Origin: Sessilibacter corallicola
GTDB lineage: Bacteria; Pseudomonadota; Gammaproteobacteria; Pseudomonadales; Cellvibrionaceae
DNA length: 64,000 nt
Assembly: GCF_021290925.1 (NCBI RefSeq)
Contig: NZ_JAJSLX010000001.1
Span: 496,001 to 560,000 of the forward strand
Reading direction: 5' to 3'
Program-made: the position numbers and the translations under genes
Notes under the pieces: model-generated
Told to the model about the DNA's origin: nothing
What the model saw: only the letters and a program-made list of their open reading frames with translations
The model's database searches: none
In this document: positions 15,700-23,440 of the stretch, piece by piece
Layout of the letters: each line of letters starts with the position of its first letter
How positions within the stretch are numbered: position 1 is the stretch's first letter

Positions 15700-16236
15700 C
15701 TAGTCTTTTCTCTGCCAGCAACTCTTCCCTTCTTGCCCTGGCCCAGACCCTACACAGACAGACAGAGCTGTTATCGAGCCATCACTAAATACATCAGAAG
15801 CCAGTAGTTGCTGAAGAATGTAATGCGAAAACTCCTCAACCGTAGTATTTCGAATCGGCAATACTCGTGTATCGGCTTTCAAAAACTGCATCTCCTCACC
15901 ATTGAACGTCACGTAGAAGTAGCGCTCGCTGTCGGATACCGTCAGATACGGCGAATTACCAGGCAACAACAAATATTCATCAAGTTCAGCACAGCAACGT
16001 TTTAATTCGTCTTTGTACACTCGGTAGTTACTGGCAAAACCGTTGTCCCCGACAATTACTTCCAATTCTGCAGAAACAGTAAAATTATGACCGTGCAAAC
16101 GCTCTCGTTCGGTGGCGGAAAATACGGTGAAATGTGCGGCTGAGAATTTCAGATATTCTTTGCTGAAAGTCAGAATGACTGAGCGTTGCGCGCTTTGAGT
16201 ATCGGTTGAATGGCTATGCTCTGAATTATTATTCAT
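15700..16236 (-). CDS. 6-pyruvoyl-tetrahydropterin synthase family protein, PTPS-III type
   Basis: A QueD/PTPS-fold enzyme of 178 residues acting on dihydroneopterin triphosphate. Zinc ligands are seen in FSAAHF and HGHNF. QueD enzymes have CxxxHGH; here the sequence is ERERLHGH, with Arg where the catalytic Cys should be and Glu in the ExxHGH place. That is the signature I recall for PTPS-III, which makes 6-hydroxymethyl-dihydropterin for folate and can replace FolB. The nearby folK fits this. C-terminal Cys residues (SVCVGSG, SCWQ) are present but not at the usual catalytic place. Less likely alternative: a divergent QueD. Confidence 0.8.
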   Translation of the reverse strand: MNNNSEHSHSTDTQSAQRSVILTFSKEYLKFSAAHFTVFSATERERLHGHNFTVSAELEVIVGDNGFASNYRVYKDELKRCCAELDEYLLLPGNSPYLTVSDSERYFYVTFNGEEMQFLKADTRVLPIRNTTVEEFSHYILQQLLASDVFSDGSITALSVCVGSGPGQEGKSCWQRKD

Positions 16237-16549
16237 TAAATTAAAGGACCTGTGATCAACTCCAAATGACTTCGTATGACCTCAAACATACATACCCGAG
16301 ACAACAAGTGATTCATCACCGTTATCTCAGCAGGCTTATTTTTAAGTGCACTCTTGATGGTTAGTCTGAAAGTTAGAACTTTTAGAACTTAGAGCTAATC
16401 TAGAGGTTTTGTAGATTATCCTCAATAAGACTATTCTAGTACAACACCTTTGCATTTGAGCCCCAGCTAACACGATGAGGCTCAGAAATGCGAGGCAGGT
16501 AAATCCTGCCACCTGTTATACACACTATGCTATTGAGCGATCAGTCACA
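16237..16549. other. Intergenic region, no gene seen
   Basis: A 313-bp AT-rich stretch between two minus-strand genes. It must hold the promoter of the PTPS gene. A short repeat, TTAGAACTTTTAGAACTTAGAGC, occurs around 16373-16395. No RNA gene or coding frame is evident. Confidence 0.4.
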
Positions 16550-17326
16550 CTAGAAAAACTTTGGATCACGCTTTTCAATAAATGCGTTGAGTCCTTCAGT
16601 TCGGTGCTCTGATGCAAACGCTTGCGCAAATAAACGAGCTTCTAGATCTTCAGCTTCACGTTGCGGAAGATCATCGCCTTCATAGATCGCACGCTTCACC
16701 AATCGCAAAGAATTGGGGCTGCGAGACGCAATGACTGCAGCTTGCTTCAAACAATGTTCCATAAGTTGATCGGGCTCGACCAATTCAGCAGCGACACCCC
16801 ACTGCAATGCTTGCTGCGCGGTAAAGATATCGCCGGTTAGGCAAATCAAACTGGTCACACTTTTGCCAACACATCGCAACAATCGTTGACTGCCACCGAA
16901 GCCTGGCAAAATACCTAAAGCTACCTCAGGCGCTCCGAATTTGGCCGTGTTACTCATCACGATGTAGTCGCACGCAAGCGCCATTTCGAGGCCGCCGCCA
17001 AGTATGTAACCATTAGCAGCCACAATAACCGGAATGGGTAACTGCTCTATTTTGCGAAAAACTTCTTGCCCTTCTTGAGCAACTTGCAGTCCGTCTTCTG
17101 GTAGACGCGCCGCCATTTCTTTAATATCAGCACCGGCAACAAACGCTTTTTCACCTGCTCCCGTTAATACGATACAACCAACATTTAGATCAACGACCTG
17201 CTCACAAAACGCCGTTAACTCCGACATCACTTCTGCGTTTAAGGCATTCATGGCTTTAGGTCGATTGATAGTGAGTACGCCAACTCGATCTATCTGTTCA
17301 AAGGTCAATGTGTTGAAGTTCATCAT
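16550..17326 (-). CDS. Enoyl-CoA hydratase/isomerase family protein (crotonase)
   Basis: A 258-residue crotonase-fold enzyme, most likely a short-chain enoyl-CoA hydratase of fatty-acid or amino-acid breakdown. It shows INRPKAMNALN, the oxyanion-hole segments FVAGADIKEMA and NGYILGGGLEMALACD, and ILPGFGGSQRL, with the two expected catalytic acids in the GGGLEMA and PEVALGI regions. The start has a double ATG with AAGAG upstream. It is a single gene with no beta-oxidation partners nearby, so its substrate cannot be read from context. Confidence 0.9.
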   Translation of the reverse strand: MMNFNTLTFEQIDRVGVLTINRPKAMNALNAEVMSELTAFCEQVVDLNVGCIVLTGAGEKAFVAGADIKEMAARLPEDGLQVAQEGQEVFRKIEQLPIPVIVAANGYILGGGLEMALACDYIVMSNTAKFGAPEVALGILPGFGGSQRLLRCVGKSVTSLICLTGDIFTAQQALQWGVAAELVEPDQLMEHCLKQAAVIASRSPNSLRLVKRAIYEGDDLPQREAEDLEARLFAQAFASEHRTEGLNAFIEKRDPKFF

Positions 17327-17463
17327 ACTTACTCTTTATAAATTTGATCGTTTGTTATTTTGAGTGATTATAACAACTGACTGTGTCTTTTTAAGTCGCC
17401 CAATAAAATCATGAGATTTACGCCAAGATTACTGAGCTAACGTAAAATTATTTCTCAACACCC

Positions 17464-17548
17464 TGTGGAAAAACCTTTCTAATTTGTACAAAACACCCTC
17501 TGATCGGGCGTGCATTGTGACCTAGGCCACCCTTTTAGTTGTGGATAA
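17464..17548. promoter_or_regulatory. DnaA boxes upstream of nrdB
   Basis: TGTGGATAA (17540-17548) is a perfect DnaA box on the minus strand (TTATCCACA), and TGTGGAAAA (17464-17472) is a one-mismatch box in the same orientation. DnaA controls class Ia ribonucleotide reductase genes in E. coli, so these may connect nrdB expression to replication initiation. Confidence 0.5.
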
Positions 17549-17591
17549 CTTGTGAAAGCCAAGTGCATATCTAGTGCTTACATTTTTTTTC

Positions 17592-17607
17592 ACCACTATA
17601 TGTTGTG
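17592..17607. promoter_or_regulatory. Possible NrdR box
   Basis: ACCACTATATGTTGTG resembles the NrdR operator (roughly ACACWATATATWGTGT). The usual second box about 31 bp away is not recognisable (17623-17638 matches poorly), so this is tentative. Confidence 0.3.
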
Positions 17608-17957
17608 CTACCTGTTATTTTTGCCTATAGTCTAAAATAACTTCCGAGATGAGATGTAGGCTGGATTCAAGTCACCACTCATAGGTGAAGCAACTGTGGT
17701 AGGTAGAAGGCAGACAGAGCGATGACTTTCATCAAAATTGGCCGGTAAAAATAGGTAAACAACGATAAATTTTTGCGCCAATTCGTAATTCACACCCACC
17801 TAAGCACTCAATATCAGTGACTTAGCGCAGTGCTTCTAAAGTCATCACATCATTGAGCAGAACTGACCGTTCAAGTTTTTATATTCGTAGTAAAAGCGCC
17901 ATTCATAAATTTTGAATGAGCTGCTTCTTTTTAATTTCACGCAAAGGGTTTTCCATC

Positions 17958-19247
17958 ATGTTAAGTTGGGACGATTTCGATACCGACGACCACTCATCTG
18001 TTACTAACAAGCCAAAAACAGCTGAACCTGTAAAACAGGAAGTAACCAAACCAGCACCCGCAAGCACATCAACTTCGGCGCCCGCACCACAAGCGGCAGC
18101 TGTCGAAACGAAAGCAGAGTCTTCATCAGCAAACCTAGGTGAAAAATCATCTAACGTAGAAGCGGCATTAAAATCCATCGCCGAAGCGGATATCGCTCCG
18201 GGCTTAGAAGAGTTGGAAATGGGTGCAGCACGCGTAGAAGTTGACGATAAACGAATGATTAACTGTCGAGCTGATTTGAACCAACTCGTACCATTTAAGT
18301 ACGACTGGGCTTGGCAAAAATATCTTGATGGCTGTGCCAATCACTGGATGCCACAAGAAATTAACATGAATGCCGACATCGCACTTTGGAAAAACCCCAA
18401 TGGCTTAAGCGATGACGAACGCCTAATTATCATGCGTTCATTAGGATATTTCTCAACCGCTGACAGCCTAGTTGCCAATAACTTAGTGTTGGCTATTTAT
18501 CGCTTAGTAACTAACCCAGAATGCCGCCAATACATTTTGCGCCAAGCTTTTGAAGAAGCCATTCACACTCACGCCTATCAATACTGTATTGAGTCTTTGG
18601 GGATGGATGAAGGCGAAGTGTTTAATATGTATCGCGAAGTACCTTCTGTTGCGGCAAAAGCAGCTTGGAGTATCGCGCATACCCGAGGACTTAGCGATCC
18701 GTCATTCACCACAGGTACGTTTGAATCCGATCAAGAGTTACTGAGAAACTTAGTCGGCTTCTACGTTGTTACCGAAGGTATCTTCTTCTACTGTGGCTTC
18801 TCTCAAATACTGTCTATGGGTAGACGTAACAAAATGACGGGTGTTGCTGAGCAATTCCAATACATTTTGCGCGATGAATCCATGCACCTTAACTTTGGTA
18901 TCGATGTTATTAACCAAATTAAGCTAGAGAATCCTCACTTGTGGACCGAAGAATTCCGCCAAGAAATTATCCAAATGATTTTGGAAGGTGCGGAATTAGA
19001 AATTCAATACGCCAGAGACACAATGCCCCGCGGTGTCTTGGGTATGAACGCTTCAATGATGGAAGAATATCTGCACTTCATCGCTAACCGTCGTCTATCC
19101 CAGCTTGGTCTGCCGGAGCAATATCCAGGGGCTGAAAACCCATTCCCTTGGATGAGCGAAATGATGGACTTACGCAAAGAGAAAAACTTCTTTGAAACTC
19201 GCGTTATTGAGTATCAAACTGGTGGAGCATTGAATTGGGGAGAATAA
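17958..19247 (+). CDS. nrdB: Ribonucleotide reductase class Ia beta subunit
   Basis: Houses the di-iron/tyrosyl radical cofactor that starts deoxyribonucleotide synthesis in the NrdA partner. The start is ATG 17958 (MLSWDDF, 429 residues) with AAAGGG just upstream, rather than the upstream in-frame start. The EAIHTHAY segment keeps E-x2-H-x3-Y, giving two iron ligands and the radical tyrosine; DESMHLNFG supplies later ligands. Residues 15-75 are a low-complexity Ala/Pro/Ser/Lys linker, also seen in Pseudomonas NrdB. nrdA is not adjacent on either side, which is unusual: nrdB is a single-gene unit here. Confidence 0.96.
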   Translation: MLSWDDFDTDDHSSVTNKPKTAEPVKQEVTKPAPASTSTSAPAPQAAAVETKAESSSANLGEKSSNVEAALKSIAEADIAPGLEELEMGAARVEVDDKRMINCRADLNQLVPFKYDWAWQKYLDGCANHWMPQEINMNADIALWKNPNGLSDDERLIIMRSLGYFSTADSLVANNLVLAIYRLVTNPECRQYILRQAFEEAIHTHAYQYCIESLGMDEGEVFNMYREVPSVAAKAAWSIAHTRGLSDPSFTTGTFESDQELLRNLVGFYVVTEGIFFYCGFSQILSMGRRNKMTGVAEQFQYILRDESMHLNFGIDVINQIKLENPHLWTEEFRQEIIQMILEGAELEIQYARDTMPRGVLGMNASMMEEYLHFIANRRLSQLGLPEQYPGAENPFPWMSEMMDLRKEKNFFETRVIEYQTGGALNWGE

Positions 19248-19299
19248 ATCGAGCATGATTTTTTAATCGCTACGATACCTAAAATGCTTACATTCAAAA

Positions 19300-19325
19300 A
19301 AAGAGGGCTAGGCCCTCTTTTTTGT
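19300..19325 (+). terminator. Intrinsic terminator of nrdB
   Basis: AAGAGGGC-tag-GCCCTCTT (19301-19319) followed by a run of Ts, preceded by a run of As, so it could work in both directions. Confidence 0.85.
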
Positions 19326-19700
19326 TTTATGGCACCTAACTTTACGACTCAAACCAAATCAAATAAATATCAAAACTTTCACTATCAGCCTAATAGCCTG
19401 ACAAATAAGTAGATCGATAAATCAATAGAAAGTAACAAATAAGTAAGTCGAAAAAGGTATTATTTTTTTGATTGCTCAATCAAAATTTTTAAATAAGCTC
19501 TAGAAGATACATTCCAAATACTCTCAGTTATTCCGTAATTACTACGATCGTCTATCATAAAAATAATTAAACCTACCTTTCCCCCGGCAATTTGCCTCTA
19601 ATAAAAGAAAGATCGTTCCAATAATTATAAATAAAAATTATTGGTTAAATAATCTAAATTCATATTTGATATTTCACATTTAAAAATTATCGACTACCAA

Positions 19701-19716
19701 GTGAGAGATATCTCAC
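19701..19716. promoter_or_regulatory. GacA/UvrY-type binding palindrome
   Basis: GTGAGAGATATCTCAC, inverted repeat GTGAGA-N4-TCTCAC. It closely resembles the UvrY/GacA site upstream of csrB and rsm RNA genes as I recall it (TGTGAGAGATCTCTTACA; TGTAAG-N6-CTTACA). Its centre is about 67 bp before the predicted start, the usual distance for the rsmY/rsmZ site. Confidence 0.7.
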
Positions 19717-19740
19717 AAAAAGAAAAGTAATTTGCGCCTG

Positions 19741-19769
19741 TTCACATTTTTAATGTGAATGCATACTAC
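19741..19769 (+). promoter_or_regulatory. Promoter of the CsrB/RsmZ-like RNA with overlapping palindrome
   Basis: -35 TTCACA (19741-19746), 17 bases, then TACTAC (19764-19769), or CATACT (19762-19767) with a 15-base spacer. A perfect inverted repeat TTCACATT-ttt-AATGTGAA (19741-19759) spans the -35 and spacer. It may be an operator for a second regulator. Confidence 0.5.
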
Positions 19770-19775
19770 AAATCA

Positions 19776-20060
19776 CAGGGACGTTATCAAGGAAGACAAA
19801 AGACCAAGGTTGGTCTTAAAAGGATTTTTCAAACGGCAACAGTTGGCAAGGATTTGCGAACACGGATACGCCGAACGGAATGGAAGTAATACTTTTTGAT
19901 GAAATAACCTGAATACACGGACGTAAACAAGGATAAGTCTGACGGATCAATCAGCGCAGGTTACTCTCGACGGCAAGGGATGCTGTCTTAATAAAAAAAG
20001 GAATTTAGAGAGGCACGAAGCCTTTCCGGCTAGGGAAAGCCATCATTTATTCACTTCAAA
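19776..20060 (+). ncRNA. CsrB/RsmZ-like RNA (CsrA/RsmA decoy)
   Basis: A non-coding, relatively G-rich island in AT-rich surroundings with 13 GGA motifs (GGA at 19779, 19791, 19822, 19850, 19864, 19877, 19882, 19919, 19931, 19944, 19978, 20000 and 20054). Most are AAGGA or ACGGA, the preferred CsrA/RsmA contexts. Some sit in hairpin loops: AAGACC/GGTCTT (19800-19817) and GGCT-agggaa-AGCC near 20049-20062. This RNA class sequesters CsrA and relieves translational repression. A GacA-type site and promoter precede it. Length of ~285 nt is between RsmZ and CsrB. The 3' end is uncertain: no classic terminator is visible, and 20063-20090 offers only a weak hairpin with TTTTT. Confidence 0.75.
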
Positions 20061-20280
20061 TGAGTTTTTGGAATAGATATTTGAATTTATAATAACTATT
20101 CCAAATTAACTTTCTCATATTATCGAATTATAAATTTTTATAATTACTTCGATTAACTCTTCCGACCAATCAAACCAACGTCACGTCATTCTATAAATTG
20201 AAGAAGTAACCGAATTTATTAAGAACAGCTTCTGCTTGAAGAGCATCTGATATTTATGGAACAAGCATTATTGATAGAGC
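20061..20280. other. AT-rich intergenic stretch, nothing recognised
   Basis: Between the CsrB-like RNA and the exonuclease terminator. The 3' end of the RNA may extend into it. No coding frame or further repeated motif is seen. The same holds for 19330-19690, upstream of the RNA promoter. Confidence 0.4.
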
Positions 20281-20289
20281 TTAAAACGA

Positions 20290-20320
20290 AACAAAGCCCG
20301 GCATGAAATGCCGAGCTGCA
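20290..20320 (-). terminator. Terminator of the exonuclease gene
   Basis: On the minus strand GCTCGGCAT-ttc-ATGCCGGGC (20316-20296) is followed by TTTGTTTCGTTTT. One internal mismatch, 8 pairs. Confidence 0.75.
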
Positions 20321-20332
20321 AAAGAGAAGGGA

Positions 20333-20869
20333 TCAATAAGAGTAACTGTTTTGAGTCGCTACAAAAGTTTCTTGAATTAACAAAGCATCGTTTAAGGCAC
20401 GATGAATTTTCTGGCCTAACTCTTCCGACAACCGTTTCTTAGCATAAGACCAATCTTCTAATTGTTTCTCAGAAGTAATTGCCTCAATCGGACTCACAAA
20501 AAACTGCCTGCGAATCTGGGCTCGGTTAAATAAGGTATCAACCCATGGTTTATCAACGACCCAAGCGTCGCTGTATAGGGTTTGGCCAAGCAAAACCGCG
20601 TTTAACTCCTGCGCAACTTCGACAGGTTCTCTACCTTCTGTCATCAGCTGTTCACGGGAGATGCCATGCAAAGCTTCAGCATCGTCATCCCAATGCGTCC
20701 AGTCATTGAATGGCTTGATCAAATATGAAAATCGTTGACCGGTATTCAAAACAACACCGATCTCAATTGGATAACTATCAGATCCGAAGCCAGAGGCTTC
20801 AACATCAACAATCGGGGGACGCTGATGGCGATCTACTGCAAATCCTTTCGCTGTGCGTAATATACTCAT
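20333..20869 (-). CDS. DEDDh-type 3'-5' exonuclease family protein
   Basis: A 178-residue RNase H-fold exonuclease. The DEDD acids are seen as VDVEASG (D-x-E), an Asp in VVDKPWVDTLF, and the final H-x4-D in HRALNDALL, with HGISREQL as the usual helix marker. The family covers proteins related to the DNA polymerase III epsilon subunit and RNase T; substrate is not predictable here. It is a single gene with its own terminator, upstream of an AT-rich gap. Confidence 0.85.
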   Translation of the reverse strand: MSILRTAKGFAVDRHQRPPIVDVEASGFGSDSYPIEIGVVLNTGQRFSYLIKPFNDWTHWDDDAEALHGISREQLMTEGREPVEVAQELNAVLLGQTLYSDAWVVDKPWVDTLFNRAQIRRQFFVSPIEAITSEKQLEDWSYAKKRLSEELGQKIHRALNDALLIQETFVATQNSYSY

Positions 20870-21360
20870 TTTATTCTCGTTATTATTTACTCAATCCTAT
20901 TAATTTCATGCCTTTAACTACCTCAATAATAACCAAATCCACATATAAGAATAATAGAGTTTGATTTCTTCTTGAATTTCGAGTTGAGACACTAGCTTAC
21001 TAGTATGACATTCTTTCAATAAACATAAGACATAAATTTGAAAATATCCAAAATTAATCAGGATTTTTAAAACGATGTGTATCTAAGAAACACAAAAACA
21101 AATTTATTTGAGAATATTCACTCAAGTTTATATAAAAAATACCAAAAGTAACTCTAACTAATAGTTGAAATAAATAACCTTAATTAACCATTTAACAGTA
21201 AGTTCTCAGGAATAATAAATATTGAATATATCGATTACTAAAAATAAATCCTTGAAAATAACCGACAATAATTCAATTCATAAGATTCGACAAAACACAA
21301 AGCCTAAAAGTTCTTGTCATATCAGAATAAATATTACCAAAACCTAAGAACCTTGACTGG
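20870..21360. other. AT-rich intergenic region, no gene seen
   Basis: A 491-bp, strongly AT-rich stretch between the exonuclease and the cyclopropane-synthase-like gene. It holds the exonuclease promoter and the end of the lipid operon. A loose inverted repeat (GTTCTT at about 21311 and AAGAAC at about 21348) with a long loop is the only possible terminator of that operon. Confidence 0.4.
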
Positions 21361-22641
21361 TTAATAAGTAGTGCGAATAGTTCGAGAAAAGTCTCGCGCG
21401 TTTGGCTTGGCCATCAAAATTTGAGCAGTACCTATCACGCGCTCTTGGAATCCCCCCTGGCAGTACAATAGGTAATACTCCCACATACGTTCAAAAACCG
21501 AATCGAAACCAAGAGATCGGACTTTATCTAGGTTGTTGAGAAAGTGATGTCTCCAAGAGGCAAGTGTTAACGCATAATCACGCGTCATATCAGCCAAAGA
21601 AACAATTTGCATATTCGTATTTTTACGTACGTGCTGGGTAATCACCTCAATGGAAGGCAAGGCACCACCTGGGAAAATGTACTTTTGAATAAAATCGACT
21701 GACCGTCTGGCTTGGTCGTATTTTTGATCAGGCATAGTGATAGCTTGAATCAACATTAATCCATCTTCGTGCAACATTTGTGAACAGGTTTCGAAAAAAG
21801 AGGAATAATATTTATGACCAACAGCTTCAATCATTTCGATAGATACGATTTTATCGTACTTGCCGGATAAGACTCGATAGTCTTTACACACCACTGTAAT
21901 TTGATTTTCCAAGCCTTCACGTTTCACCCACGCCTTCGCGTACTCGTATTGTTCCTTGGAAATAGTCGTGGTGGTTACTCGACAGCCTGTCGTTTTAGCA
22001 GCAAAGATCGCTAAGCCACCCCACCCTGTGCCAATTTCCAGCAAATGATCGTCTTTTGATAAATTAAGCGCACGACATACCTGACGCATTTTATTGATCG
22101 AAGCTTGCTCTAAGGTATCGTCATCGGATTCAAAAACTGCCGATGAATACATCATGTTTTTGTCTAAAAACAATTTAAAGAAATCATTACTCAAATCGTA
22201 GTGAGCAGAAATATTAGTTTGTGAGCCGTTTATATTGTTGCGTTGTAAATATTTTGTAAAACCAAATAAAATATTTTTGAACACACTCCATCGTCCATTC
22301 ATGGCCTGCATTAACGCTTGGTTTCTTACCATTAATCGAACCACGTTAATTAAATCAGGAGATGACCACGCCCCCACCATATAAGATTCACCGGAACCAA
22401 TGGAACCTCTCAGCAGAACTTGGCGATAAGCGGATGGATGAGACACATTAATTTTAGCCACAATTTCTGCACTTCGTTTGTCTTCGCCAAACGAGTACTG
22501 CTCACCAGATTCAACAAGTATTAAATGTCCGACCTTAATCTCACGAAAAAGCTTAAATACGGTGGCGCGTGCCAAACGATCAATTAAACGGATATCTTGT
22601 CTATTTTTTATTTTGGCCTGATCTATACTAACGGTTTTCAT
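21361..22641 (-). CDS. Cyclopropane-fatty-acyl-phospholipid synthase family methyltransferase
   Basis: An S-adenosylmethionine-dependent enzyme of 426 residues that alters unsaturated chains of membrane phospholipids. The C-terminal methyltransferase domain has LEIGTGWGGLAIFAA (SAM site), YDKIVSIEMIEAVGH, and FIQKYIFPGGALPS; the N-terminal domain (1-130) includes GSGESYMVGAWSS. It is the last gene of the operon running from 26.0 kb and begins 7 bases after the DUF1365 gene. In ChrR-type regulons such paralogues often act with the neighbouring oxidoreductase; in Rhodobacter related genes make methylated or furan fatty acids, as I recall. Product here unproven. Confidence 0.92.
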   Translation of the reverse strand: MKTVSIDQAKIKNRQDIRLIDRLARATVFKLFREIKVGHLILVESGEQYSFGEDKRSAEIVAKINVSHPSAYRQVLLRGSIGSGESYMVGAWSSPDLINVVRLMVRNQALMQAMNGRWSVFKNILFGFTKYLQRNNINGSQTNISAHYDLSNDFFKLFLDKNMMYSSAVFESDDDTLEQASINKMRQVCRALNLSKDDHLLEIGTGWGGLAIFAAKTTGCRVTTTTISKEQYEYAKAWVKREGLENQITVVCKDYRVLSGKYDKIVSIEMIEAVGHKYYSSFFETCSQMLHEDGLMLIQAITMPDQKYDQARRSVDFIQKYIFPGGALPSIEVITQHVRKNTNMQIVSLADMTRDYALTLASWRHHFLNNLDKVRSLGFDSVFERMWEYYLLYCQGGFQERVIGTAQILMAKPNARDFSRTIRTTY

Positions 22642-22648
22642 TGATATC

Positions 22649-23440
22649 TCACTTCAGTGATTTCGGGTGTGGAAAAATTGGGACTTTTTTCAAAAACAAC
22701 TTAAAAGCTTGCCAATAAATACCCCAAACAACTTTCATTGTCATGCAAGGGTGTTCAACAAATAGTTTCTTTAGACGATTTTTAGAAAAGCTCTGTCGTT
22801 GTAGCGATAACGTAGCATCAAACACACGCTCGTCATCGCGATTACAAAGCAAATGAATATCCAATTGTTTTTCTTTTACGTTACTGCGCCAAACATACTG
22901 TAAATCCATTCCGTGAAAAGGCGACACATGCATTGCTTTATCAAACAAATAGTTTTCGACCCGGTTATTATCGTCGCAATGAATTAAGTAATGCTTACGT
23001 TCTCCCCAAGGAGTATTCGTTACCTCAGCGATAATGTATTTTATATTTTCGCCATGATTATCAAACATAAAATACACGGAAATCGGATTAATCAAATACC
23101 CAAAACAACGCACATTGGTCAGCAACGTAATTGGTCCAGAAGTGGGTGTATAACCTTGACTGGCAACCCATTGACAAATAGTTTCTCTGAGTGGTTGGCT
23201 ACCACCATCAAAATAATCTTCTCTTTTCCAAACCCAAGGTTTAAATAGATTCCATTTACGAGAACTTGTATTTAAAAATGGCATTTGCTCTATTTCATCG
23301 ATATTCAAATAAAACATGAATACCGAATATGAAAACTCATGAGCCGTTGGGTAGAGTCTACGGTGATTCACCCACCCTTTAAAAACACCGCTTGTACTGC
23401 AGTTTTTAGGTAATTCGTTAGATACGCTATTACCCATCAA
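22649..23440 (-). CDS. DUF1365 family protein
   Basis: A 263-residue member of the DUF1365 family (FKGWVNHRRLYPTAHEFSYSVFMFYL; NPISVYFMFD; EVTNTPWGERKHYLI; SPFHGMDLQYVWR). No biochemical function is established. The family nearly always sits between a flavin-dependent amine oxidase-like gene and a cyclopropane synthase-like gene, as here. Its ATG overlaps the stop of the upstream gene by 4 bases. Confidence 0.9.
   Translation of the reverse strand: MMGNSVSNELPKNCSTSGVFKGWVNHRRLYPTAHEFSYSVFMFYLNIDEIEQMPFLNTSSRKWNLFKPWVWKREDYFDGGSQPLRETICQWVASQGYTPTSGPITLLTNVRCFGYLINPISVYFMFDNHGENIKYIIAEVTNTPWGERKHYLIHCDDNNRVENYLFDKAMHVSPFHGMDLQYVWRSNVKEKQLDIHLLCNRDDERVFDATLSLQRQSFSKNRLKKLFVEHPCMTMKVVWGIYWQAFKLFLKKVPIFPHPKSLK

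Noticed and set aside
17623-17638. Second NrdR box
   Set aside because: The place is right relative to the first candidate but the sequence matches the operator poorly.
17640-17740. Cobalamin riboswitch before nrdB
   Set aside because: ACTGTGGTA and GGCAGAC recall parts of the B12 element, but the GGGAA and CCCGC-type boxes and their spacing are absent. Kept only as an unnamed structured leader.
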